7,147 bases of DNA from Acidobacteriota bacterium (lineage in GTDB: Bacteria; Acidobacteriota; Terriglobia; Acidiferrales; UBA7541). The number at the start of each line of letters is the position of its first letter. Within the stretch, counting starts at the first letter, position 1. Shown here piece by piece: positions 1 through 5,375 of the stretch. Made by a program: the position numbers and the translations under genes. Location: positions 2,375 through 9,521 of the forward strand of contig PKUY01000118.1 of NCBI GenBank assembly GCA_003131705.1, read 5' to 3'. The notes below the pieces were generated by a model, which was not told the origin of the DNA, made no database searches, and was given only the letters and a program-made list of their open reading frames with translations.

Positions 1-557
1 CGGGGTGCGGAAAATCGACGCTCCTTCACGTGATTGGAGGGTTGGCCCAAGCGACGCGCGGGCGCGTGCTACTGGACGGAAACGACCTCACGGAGATGAG
101 CGATGCGGCGCGCACGCTGCTGCGCCGCCACAAAGTCGGATTTGTATTTCAGAAGTTCAATCTATTACCCACGCTCGACGCCTACCACAACATCACGCTG
201 GCCCAACACATACACGGTAACGGCTTCGACCCGCACCGTTTTCAGGCTGTCGCGGAATTGCTGGGCCTCGGCGATCGCTTGCATCACAGGCCATCGGAGC
301 TTTCCGGCGGTGAACAGCAGCGGGTGGCGCTCGCTCGAGCGATCATCACCGAGCCGAAGATCGTCCTCGCCGATGAACCGACTGGGAATCTCGACACCAG
401 AACCTCGGAGGCCGTCCTTGGGTTGCTGCGCCGGCTGAATAAGGACCTGGGACAGACGATCGTGATGATCACACACAATCCAGAAGCGGCGACGTACGGG
501 AATCGGGTTCTGCACATGCGCGACGGATCGGTCGTGAATGGGTCGGCAAGCCACTAA
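1..557 (+). CDS. ABC transporter ATP-binding protein, LolD/MacB type (5' end cut off)
   Basis: This is a cytoplasmic ATPase subunit that would power a partner permease of the MacB/FtsX/LolCE class, used for lipoprotein release, peptide or drug efflux, or envelope work. The reading frame begins at base 3 and gives 184 residues. The window opens inside the Walker A loop (GCGKST, visible residues 1-6), so roughly 35-45 N-terminal residues are missing. The remaining motifs are intact: Q-loop [12 protein letters not shown] (Q50), signature LSGGEQQ (100-106), Walker B IVLADEP (D124, E125), D-loop GNLD (128-131) and H-loop MITHN (H158). The [16 protein letters not shown] stretch and the [12 protein letters not shown] helix are typical of the LolD/MacB branch rather than of sugar or amino-acid importers. 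The permease gene is not in the window and probably lies upstream. The next gene starts 4 bases after the TAA stop, which suggests co-transcription. The family call is secure; the transported substrate is unknown. Confidence 0.93.
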   Translation, partial: GCGKSTLLHVIGGLAQATRGRVLLDGNDLTEMSDAARTLLRRHKVGFVFQKFNLLPTLDAYHNITLAQHIHGNGFDPHRFQAVAELLGLGDRLHHRPSELSGGEQQRVALARAIITEPKIVLADEPTGNLDTRTSEAVLGLLRRLNKDLGQTIVMITHNPEAATYGNRVLHMRDGSVVNGSASH

Positions 558-561
558 TCCG

Positions 562-981
562 ATGCGTTCGACGCCGATACGTTCATTCGGGCGAGGCATC
601 GCTTGCACCATTTTCTGGTCCTACGAGCGCGGAAGCTGGCCTTACGATCTGCTGGTCATCGCCATACTGATTTTCGTGCTGGCGACGCCGCGGAGCTGGT
701 TCAAGGACCGGCCGCAATCGAGTGCTGGCCCGAATTCCGGCGTCGAGCTCGTCACCGAAGATTCGAACAGCCAACTGCGCACCTACCGGATTGACGCCGC
801 GGTGCTGGCTCCCGAAAAGCGCGCGACAAGGCCGACTCCCGAGCTCGAGCGCGAAACGCACGATATTCTCGGCCGCACGGTGGATGATTTGAAGGATCGC
901 ACGTTTCAAGTGACGCGGATCGATCCGGCGCTTTCCGATGGCGGCGCGGTGCTGCACTACGATGTGACCGTGCGTTTATGA
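562..981 (+). CDS. Small single-pass membrane protein of unknown function, downstream of ABC ATPase
   Basis: A 139-residue protein of unknown function. About residues 27-43 (WPYDLLVIAILIFVLA) form one hydrophobic helix, preceded by an aromatic, charged segment (FWSYERGSWPYD, 18-29) and followed by TPRSWFKDR. The remaining 90 or so residues are polar, with no signal peptidase or lipoprotein site, and end in a probable beta-rich stretch (HYDVTVRL). I remember similar FWSYERGSW-type proteins from acidobacterial genomes, but have not checked this. The start is uncertain. ATG 562 lies 4 bases after the ATPase stop. An in-frame ATG at 538 would add 8 residues and overlap the ATPase gene by 20 bases. 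Neither has a clear Shine-Dalgarno sequence, which fits translational coupling to the gene before it. The linkage suggests an accessory role with the ABC transporter; this is inference from position only. Confidence 0.75.
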   Translation: MRSTPIRSFGRGIACTIFWSYERGSWPYDLLVIAILIFVLATPRSWFKDRPQSSAGPNSGVELVTEDSNSQLRTYRIDAAVLAPEKRATRPTPELERETHDILGRTVDDLKDRTFQVTRIDPALSDGGAVLHYDVTVRL

Positions 982-1059
982 CGCACAGGGAAGAGTGGTT
1001 GTCCCGCAGAACCGTGGAACATTAAGTGGGCGAATAGATAGCCGAGAGAGGAGAAGTGC

Positions 1060-2502
1060 ATGGAGGCGAGCGCGAGCTTGACTCAATCAGCACATCAACG
1101 GATGGAAGCAGCTGTGCGCGACCTGAGATCGCTGCTGGATCGGCGCGCGAGCACCGTGGAATCGGTTCGCGAGAACCACAGCCACGGCGAGTCTTACCAT
1201 CCCGCTGCACTGCCTGACATCGTTTGCTTTCCTCATTCGACCGAAGAAGTCAGCGAAATCCTGAAGATCAGCGCCAAGCATCAAGTGCCCGTGATTCCGT
1301 TTGGAGCGGGCACGTCGATGGAAGCGCAGGTGAACGCGATTCACGGCGGCATCACCATCGACATGCGCGAAATGAATAAAATCCTGAACATCAGCCCGCA
1401 AGATCTGCAGGCGACCGTGGAAGCGGGCGCTTCACGTTTGCAGCTCAACAAAGCGCTGGCGAACACCGGGTTCACATTTTTCATCGATCCGGGCGCCGAT
1501 GCCACGATCGGCGGAATGACGTCCACGCGCGCGTCCGGCACTACGGCCGTGCGTTACGGCACGATGCGCGAAAACGTGATGAGCCTGACCGTGGTGCTGG
1601 CGGACGGCCGCGTGATCAAGACCGGCACGCGCGCGCGAAAATCCGCGGCGGGATACGACCTGACGCGGTTGTTCGTCGGAGCAGAGGGCACGCTCGGCGT
1701 GATTACGGAAGTCACGCTACGGCTGCATCCGCTGCCGGATTCCGTGGCGGTGGCAAGCTGCACGTTCAATACGATTCGAGATGCGGTAGAAACCGCGATT
1801 GAAACCATTCAGCTAGGCGTGGCCGTGGCTCGCATCGAGCTGATGGATGAAGCGCAGATCGATGCGTGCAATCGCTACTCGAAGACCCACTATCCCGTGG
1901 CGCCAATTCTGTTCTTTGAATTTCACGGCGACAGCGCACGCAGCGTGAACGAACAAGCGGAAACGGTGCAGAGGCTCGCGGAGGACCACAAGGCGCGCGG
2001 ATTTCAGTGGTTCACGACCCCCGAAGAGCGCGAAACGCTTTGGAAAATGCGGCATGACGCCTATTTCGCGACGATCGCGATTCGCAAGGGCGGCAAGTTG
2101 TTTACGACCGATATCTGCGTTCCGATTTCGCGACTCGCGGACTGCATCGTGGAATCAAAGAAGGATGCGACGGGCGCTTCTTTCCCAACGACGATGGTGG
2201 GACACGTCGGCGACGGCAATTTTCACATGGCGTTCGTACTCGATCCGGAAAATCCCGCCGAGCATGCCGAAGCTCTCGTGCTGGAGGAAAAAATTATTTT
2301 GCGCGCACTCGCAATGGGCGGGACGTGCTCGGGCGAACACGGCATCGGCTCCGGAAGGCTGAAATATCTTCCCATCGAACATGGCGCGGGGCTTGATGTG
2401 ATGCGCGCGATCAAGCAGGCGCTCGATCCGGATAATCGGATGAACCCAGGCAAGATGGTGGAACCGCGACCGCTTTTCGGAAAAACTTCAGATTCAGCTT
2501 GA
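1060..2502 (+). CDS. FAD-linked D-2-hydroxyacid dehydrogenase, D-lactate dehydrogenase (LDHD/GlcD) family
   Basis: A 480-residue flavoenzyme expected to oxidise a D-2-hydroxyacid, such as D-lactate, to the 2-oxoacid and pass electrons to the respiratory chain. The N-terminal half is a VAO/PCMH-type FAD domain: pyrophosphate loop PFGAGTS (80-86), the Gly-rich run GADATIGG (145-152) with RYGTMRENV (165-173), and GAEGTLGVITE (207-217). The C-terminal half is the FAD-oxidase C domain: RHDAYFA (331-337), GHVGDGNFH (381-389), GEHGIG (425-430) and NPGKM (462-466). H382, H389 and E426 correspond to the metal and substrate ligands of this family. The segment from TTDICVPISRL (349-359) to the end looks very like vertebrate and yeast D-lactate dehydrogenases. 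The length is typical of single-chain enzymes, and no glcE or glcF partner follows, which argues against the three-part GlcDEF glycolate oxidase. The start is well supported: AGGAG at 1049-1053 lies 6 bases before the ATG. No signal peptide is seen. Lactate specificity is likely but not proven; 2-hydroxyglutarate or another acid is possible. Confidence 0.92.
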   Translation: MEASASLTQSAHQRMEAAVRDLRSLLDRRASTVESVRENHSHGESYHPAALPDIVCFPHSTEEVSEILKISAKHQVPVIPFGAGTSMEAQVNAIHGGITIDMREMNKILNISPQDLQATVEAGASRLQLNKALANTGFTFFIDPGADATIGGMTSTRASGTTAVRYGTMRENVMSLTVVLADGRVIKTGTRARKSAAGYDLTRLFVGAEGTLGVITEVTLRLHPLPDSVAVASCTFNTIRDAVETAIETIQLGVAVARIELMDEAQIDACNRYSKTHYPVAPILFFEFHGDSARSVNEQAETVQRLAEDHKARGFQWFTTPEERETLWKMRHDAYFATIAIRKGGKLFTTDICVPISRLADCIVESKKDATGASFPTTMVGHVGDGNFHMAFVLDPENPAEHAEALVLEEKIILRALAMGGTCSGEHGIGSGRLKYLPIEHGAGLDVMRAIKQALDPDNRMNPGKMVEPRPLFGKTSDSA

Positions 2503-2527
2503 CCGCGTGATCTCGATGAAGGATAAC
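2499..2527 (+). promoter_or_regulatory. Candidate sigma-70-like promoter for the MFS gene
   Basis: TTGACC (2499-2504) and GATAAC (2522-2527) are separated by 17 bases, the ideal spacing. The -35 matches the consensus at 5 of 6 positions and the -10 at 4 of 6. The -35 overlaps the stop codon of the dehydrogenase gene. Transcription from here would give a leader of about 60 bases before the MFS start. Chance matches of this quality are common, so this is a candidate only. Confidence 0.3.
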
Positions 2528-2595
2528 GGCGGCGCGCTCTGCCGCACGCGGCAATTCGGCCGGCGCACAAGTCGTAGCATACAATCGCGGACACG

Positions 2596-3963
2596 TTGAA
2601 TACGAACACAACCGCAGCGGCGACTCCAGCCATAACTCCCGCAGATCGTCCGTCTCTGCGCTATGCGTGGTACGTGGTCCTGGTGCTGATGCTGTGCTAC
2701 ACGCTATCGTTTGTGGATCGGCAGATACTCAGCCTGCTCGTGGGTCCCATTAAGCGGGACCTAATGATCAGCGATACGCGGATTGGAGTGCTGCAAGGCC
2801 TGGCGTTCGCCGTCTTCTACACCCTCGCAGGATTACCAATCGGCCGCATTGTCGATACGTACGGCAGGCGCAATCCGATCGCTGCGGGGATTTTCTTGTG
2901 GAGCCTGATGACGGCTTCGTGCAGCGCCGCGAAGAGTTTCTGGACACTTTTCCTGGCACGCATCGGGGTAGGGGTGGGGGAGGCGACTCTTTCGCCGGCC
3001 GCTTTTTCGCTGATTTCCGATTATTTTCCCAAGGAACAGCTGGGCCTCGCGATCAGCGTTTACACCATGGGAATTTTTGTTGGGTCGGGCATCGCGCTGG
3101 CTGTGGGCGGAACGGTTGTGGATGCGGTTGTGCGCATGCCCGCGCTTCATTTGCCCATATTGGGAGTGGTAGCAACCTGGCGGCTTTCGTTTCTTCTGGT
3201 GGGCATTCCGGGACTTTCGGTTGTGCTGCTGGTCTATACGATTCGCGAACCGCTTCGACGGAATCTTTTGCGCACCGCGGACGGACGCGCCGCCGAACTT
3301 GGTTTGTGGGATGTTCTTGCGCAGGTTCGCACGCGGTGGCAGGCGTTTACAGGCTTGTCCGTGGCGATGATCTTCCAGTCTTTGGCGAGTTATTCGTTTC
3401 TCTCTTGGGCGCCCGCTTTTTTCCAGAGAATTCACGGATGGACGCCAGGCCAATCCGGCAGAGCTTTGGGCGTGATTTTGCTGATCTTCGGTTGTAGCGG
3501 CATGTATGTGGGAGGTTCGTTGTGCGACCGTTGGCAGCAGCGGGGAATTCGTGAAGCGCCTCTGAAGGTGACGATGCTCAGCGCGGTGGGCGCGTGCGTT
3601 TTCTTGGGGATCGCGATGTTGGTCCCGAATCCGTACCTCGCGCTCAGCCTGATGGCGCCCGGTCTCTTTTTTCAGGCCATGCCGATTGGCAGCGCGTACG
3701 CGGCCGTGCAGCTTATATTCCCGAACCAGGTGCGCGGGCAGGTGTCGGCGTTCTTTATGTTCATTCTGAATTTGGGAGGCATCAGCCTCGGTCCATTGCT
3801 GCCGGGTGTGTTCAACGATTATTTGTTCAAGAACGAGAAAATGCTGGGACCGTCCGTGTCTCTGAGCATCGCGCTGGCTTCCGTGGGGATGATGATTATT
3901 CTGCCGCTGACCTACCGGCACTATAGGCGGGACTACGAAACGATGAATTCCGTGTTGGCGTAA
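2596..3963 (+). CDS. MFS transporter, Spinster-like group (probable organic-acid or metabolite permease)
   Basis: A 455-residue inner-membrane permease with about 12 hydrophobic helices, the usual length for the major facilitator superfamily. Helix 1 (about 24-45) contains SFVDRQ (38-43), the acidic/DR signature of Spinster-like and ACS-like members. The helix 2-3 loop carries motif A, GRIVDTYGRR (83-92). ARIGVGVGEATLSPAAFSLI (121-140) is the typical helix 4 region. A charged central loop around 217-247 separates the two six-helix halves. The start is a TTG at 2596. An in-frame TAG lies at 2575-2577 and no ATG or GTG comes between, while the next ATG (residue 32) would cut through helix 1, so TTG is the only sensible start. 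There is no clear Shine-Dalgarno sequence. The gene follows the D-hydroxyacid dehydrogenase by 93 bases on the same strand and meets the L-hydroxyacid dehydrogenase gene head-on after 29 bases, with no evident terminator between. That context suggests transport of a hydroxyacid or related acid. It is not a LldP/LctP-type lactate permease. Substrate and direction are unknown. Confidence 0.9.
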   Translation: MNTNTTAAATPAITPADRPSLRYAWYVVLVLMLCYTLSFVDRQILSLLVGPIKRDLMISDTRIGVLQGLAFAVFYTLAGLPIGRIVDTYGRRNPIAAGIFLWSLMTASCSAAKSFWTLFLARIGVGVGEATLSPAAFSLISDYFPKEQLGLAISVYTMGIFVGSGIALAVGGTVVDAVVRMPALHLPILGVVATWRLSFLLVGIPGLSVVLLVYTIREPLRRNLLRTADGRAAELGLWDVLAQVRTRWQAFTGLSVAMIFQSLASYSFLSWAPAFFQRIHGWTPGQSGRALGVILLIFGCSGMYVGGSLCDRWQQRGIREAPLKVTMLSAVGACVFLGIAMLVPNPYLALSLMAPGLFFQAMPIGSAYAAVQLIFPNQVRGQVSAFFMFILNLGGISLGPLLPGVFNDYLFKNEKMLGPSVSLSIALASVGMMIILPLTYRHYRRDYETMNSVLA

Positions 3964-3992
3964 GGCGCGCGGTTAGAATCGTCTTCGCGGGA

Positions 3993-5180
3993 TTAAGCCG
4001 GCCAGCTCGTGGGGACATCCACGTAGGACCTGTTTAGTTCTTCGATGGACTCGCAACCCAGCAGCGCCAGAGTGCGCTGCAGGTCGGCGCGCAGAATTTC
4101 AATGGCCCGCGAAACGCCCGCTTCACCAGCAGCGCCCAGCCCGTATGCGTAGGCGCGGCCGATGAGGACGGCACGCGCTCCAAGGCAAATTGCTTTTGCG
4201 ATATCTGAGCCGCGGCGCACGCCTCCGTCCATCAGAACCTCCGCGCGGGCGCCTACGGCCTTCACTACCTCGGGCAAGGCGCGAAGCGCAGCGCCAACGC
4301 CGTCGAGTTGGCGGCCGCCATGATTGGAGACGATCACGCCCGCAGCGCCTTCGTCCAAGGATCGGCGAGCGTCGTCGGCGACGAGCACACCTTTCACGAC
4401 AATCGGGCCGGGCCAGATTTTGCGGATCCATTTCAGGTCTTCCCATGTCACTACCGAGCGCGCGAGCCTATCCTGCGCTTCCGAAAGAGGTAACGGGCCG
4501 CGGCCGGGCTCGATGATGTTGGGAAGGGTGAGGGTCGATCCGTCTCGCAGGAATCCGGCGAGCCATGACGGATGAGCAAGCAGCTCCGGCAGGAAGCGGA
4601 GTTTCGCAAACGTGTCGCGGCCGAGCAGCACGCCCGCGCCGTTGCGCACATCCCGCTCGCGCATGCCGAACGTGCCGGTATCAATCGTGATCACGAGTAC
4701 GGTAAAGCCGGCTTTGTGTGCGCGCTCAATGGCTGCTTCGGCGGCTTCGCGACCGCCTGCGAGGTAAAGCTGATACCACAGTGGGCCGGAAGACGCGTTC
4801 GCAACATCTTCGAGCGGGTGGCCGGACATCGTCGTCAGAGTGAATCCGAGCCCTGCGTTTCCGGCCGCTCGCGCGGCGCCCACTTCACCTGAGGGATGAA
4901 ATATGCGGCTGAAGCCGCAGGGGGCGAGCACGAGAGGCATCGCCATCTCGCAGCCGAGAACCTTGGTGCGCATCTCACAGCCGCGAACAAAGATTGCATT
5001 GCGGGGACGGAACGTCACTTCTTCGAAGGCGCGAAGGTTCTCGCGCAGAGTGACTTCGTCGTCGGCGCCGCCGTCCACGTAGTCAAAGACGGCCTTGGGC
5101 AGGCGCTTTTTCGCGAGGAGGCGAAGATCCGCGATGTTCACGACGCGCGGCGAGGAAACTTTACGGTCGTCGCGCGTCAT
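3993..5180 (-). CDS. FMN-dependent L-2-hydroxyacid dehydrogenase, LldD/mandelate dehydrogenase/glycolate oxidase family
   Basis: A 395-residue TIM-barrel flavoenzyme that oxidises an L-2-hydroxyacid to a 2-oxoacid using FMN. The catalytic set is complete. Y34, Y139 (WYQLYL), D167 (TIDT) and R174 (GMRERD) sit exactly 10 residues after Y24, Y129, D157 and R164 of spinach glycolate oxidase. K263 (VVKGVL), H287 and R290 (SNHGGRQLDG) sit exactly 33 after K230, H254 and R257. The FMN phosphate is held by DGGVRRG (318-324) and GARAVLIGRAY (334-344). The 23 extra residues lie in the loop-4 region (about 175-262), whose length is within two residues of E. coli LldD. It contains a hydrophobic stretch (PSWLAGFLRDG, 204-214) that could touch the membrane, as in LldD and mandelate dehydrogenase. 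A quinone-linked dehydrogenase is therefore more likely than a soluble oxidase. The residue aligned with W108 of glycolate oxidase is M118. The start is ATG at 5180; a weak GAGG lies 10 bases upstream. L-lactate is the best single guess; a larger hydroxyacid is possible. Reference residue numbers are from memory. Confidence 0.92.
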   Translation of the reverse strand: MTRDDRKVSSPRVVNIADLRLLAKKRLPKAVFDYVDGGADDEVTLRENLRAFEEVTFRPRNAIFVRGCEMRTKVLGCEMAMPLVLAPCGFSRIFHPSGEVGAARAAGNAGLGFTLTTMSGHPLEDVANASSGPLWYQLYLAGGREAAEAAIERAHKAGFTVLVITIDTGTFGMRERDVRNGAGVLLGRDTFAKLRFLPELLAHPSWLAGFLRDGSTLTLPNIIEPGRGPLPLSEAQDRLARSVVTWEDLKWIRKIWPGPIVVKGVLVADDARRSLDEGAAGVIVSNHGGRQLDGVGAALRALPEVVKAVGARAEVLMDGGVRRGSDIAKAICLGARAVLIGRAYAYGLGAAGEAGVSRAIEILRADLQRTLALLGCESIEELNRSYVDVPTSWPA

Positions 5181-5202
5181 CGGACGTTGGCCTCGTGCTG
5201 CT

Positions 5203-5217
5203 GGGCGTGAATCGCCC
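5203..5217 (-). promoter_or_regulatory. Short perfect hairpin in the leader of the LldD-like gene
   Basis: GGGCG (5203-5207), a 5-base loop and CGCCC (5213-5217) form a perfect stem. It ends 22 bases before the start codon of the minus-strand LldD-like gene. It could fold in the leader RNA or act as a protein binding dyad. A stem this short can occur by chance in GC-rich DNA, and no role is proven. Confidence 0.25.
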
Positions 5218-5299
5218 GTGCGTAAGAGCTGAAGGGCAAGGAATTGGCTTCTCCGCGCCCATTCTACCGGGTATCCTCAAACATTTGTTGGCAAGTTGG

Positions 5300-5315
5300 C
5301 GTGCCGCACAGCACG
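5300..5315. promoter_or_regulatory. Inverted repeat, candidate operator between divergent genes
   Basis: CGTGC (5300-5304) and GCACG (5311-5315) form a perfect 5-base dyad with a 6-base spacer. It lies in the 195-base divergent region, 9 bases upstream of the candidate -35 box of the ThDP gene. The position would suit an activator or a repressor acting on either gene. No regulator gene is present in the window. The evidence is the symmetry and position only. Confidence 0.25.
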
Positions 5316-5324
5316 GTCCGACAT

Positions 5325-5354
5325 TTCGCACGGTATGCCGGGCGAGTGTATAGT
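5325..5354 (+). promoter_or_regulatory. Candidate promoter for the ThDP enzyme gene
   Basis: TATAGT (5349-5354) matches the -10 consensus at 5 of 6 positions. TTCGCA (5325-5330) matches the -35 consensus at 4 of 6, with an 18-base spacer. Transcription would start near 5361, just before the Shine-Dalgarno sequence at 5365-5369, giving a very short leader. This position also argues against the longer reading frame that begins at 5244. Confidence 0.4.
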
Positions 5355-5364
5355 CATGTGCCCG

Positions 5365-5369
5365 AGGAG
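5365..5369 (+). promoter_or_regulatory. Ribosome binding site that fixes the ThDP enzyme start
   Basis: AGGAG lies 6 bases before ATG 5376. The open frame extends upstream to ATG 5244, but those extra 44 residues resemble no ThDP-enzyme N-terminus, whereas MKVGEAIAEILKREGVE is a standard beginning for the family. The site therefore decides for 5376. Confidence 0.75.
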
Positions 5370-5375
5370 CTCCGC

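Noticed and set aside
165..611. Minus-strand open frame of 148 residues across the ATPase gene
   Set aside because: It is a shadow of the ATPase coding frame with no recognisable domain.
982..1059. Promoter or terminator in the gap before the D-hydroxyacid dehydrogenase
   Set aside because: The best -35/-10 pair (TTGTCC at 999-1004 with TTAAGT at 1022-1027) has a poor -10 and no hairpin was found; only the Shine-Dalgarno sequence is convincing.
1060..2502. Reading the FAD enzyme as the GlcD subunit of a GlcDEF glycolate oxidase
   Set aside because: No glcE- or glcF-like gene is adjacent; the C-terminal half resembles stand-alone D-lactate dehydrogenases.
2534..2549. Short GC stems (TGCCG/CGGCA and similar) between the dehydrogenase and MFS genes
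   Set aside because: Five-base stems without a T-run are expected by chance in such GC-rich DNA; no terminator was called.
2833..3921. Long open frame of 362 residues on the minus strand, opposite the MFS gene
   Set aside because: It mirrors the MFS gene, is rich in Arg, His and Gln with no family motif or hydrophobic core, and is a normal by-product of GC-rich codon use.
3964..3992. Possible bidirectional terminator between the convergent MFS and LldD-like genes
   Set aside because: Only a 4-bp CGCG match with a long loop and no T-run is present, which is too weak to call.
5244..5375. 44-residue N-terminal extension of the ThDP enzyme
   Set aside because: It would run through the candidate promoter and the Shine-Dalgarno sequence at 5365-5369, and it resembles no family N-terminus.
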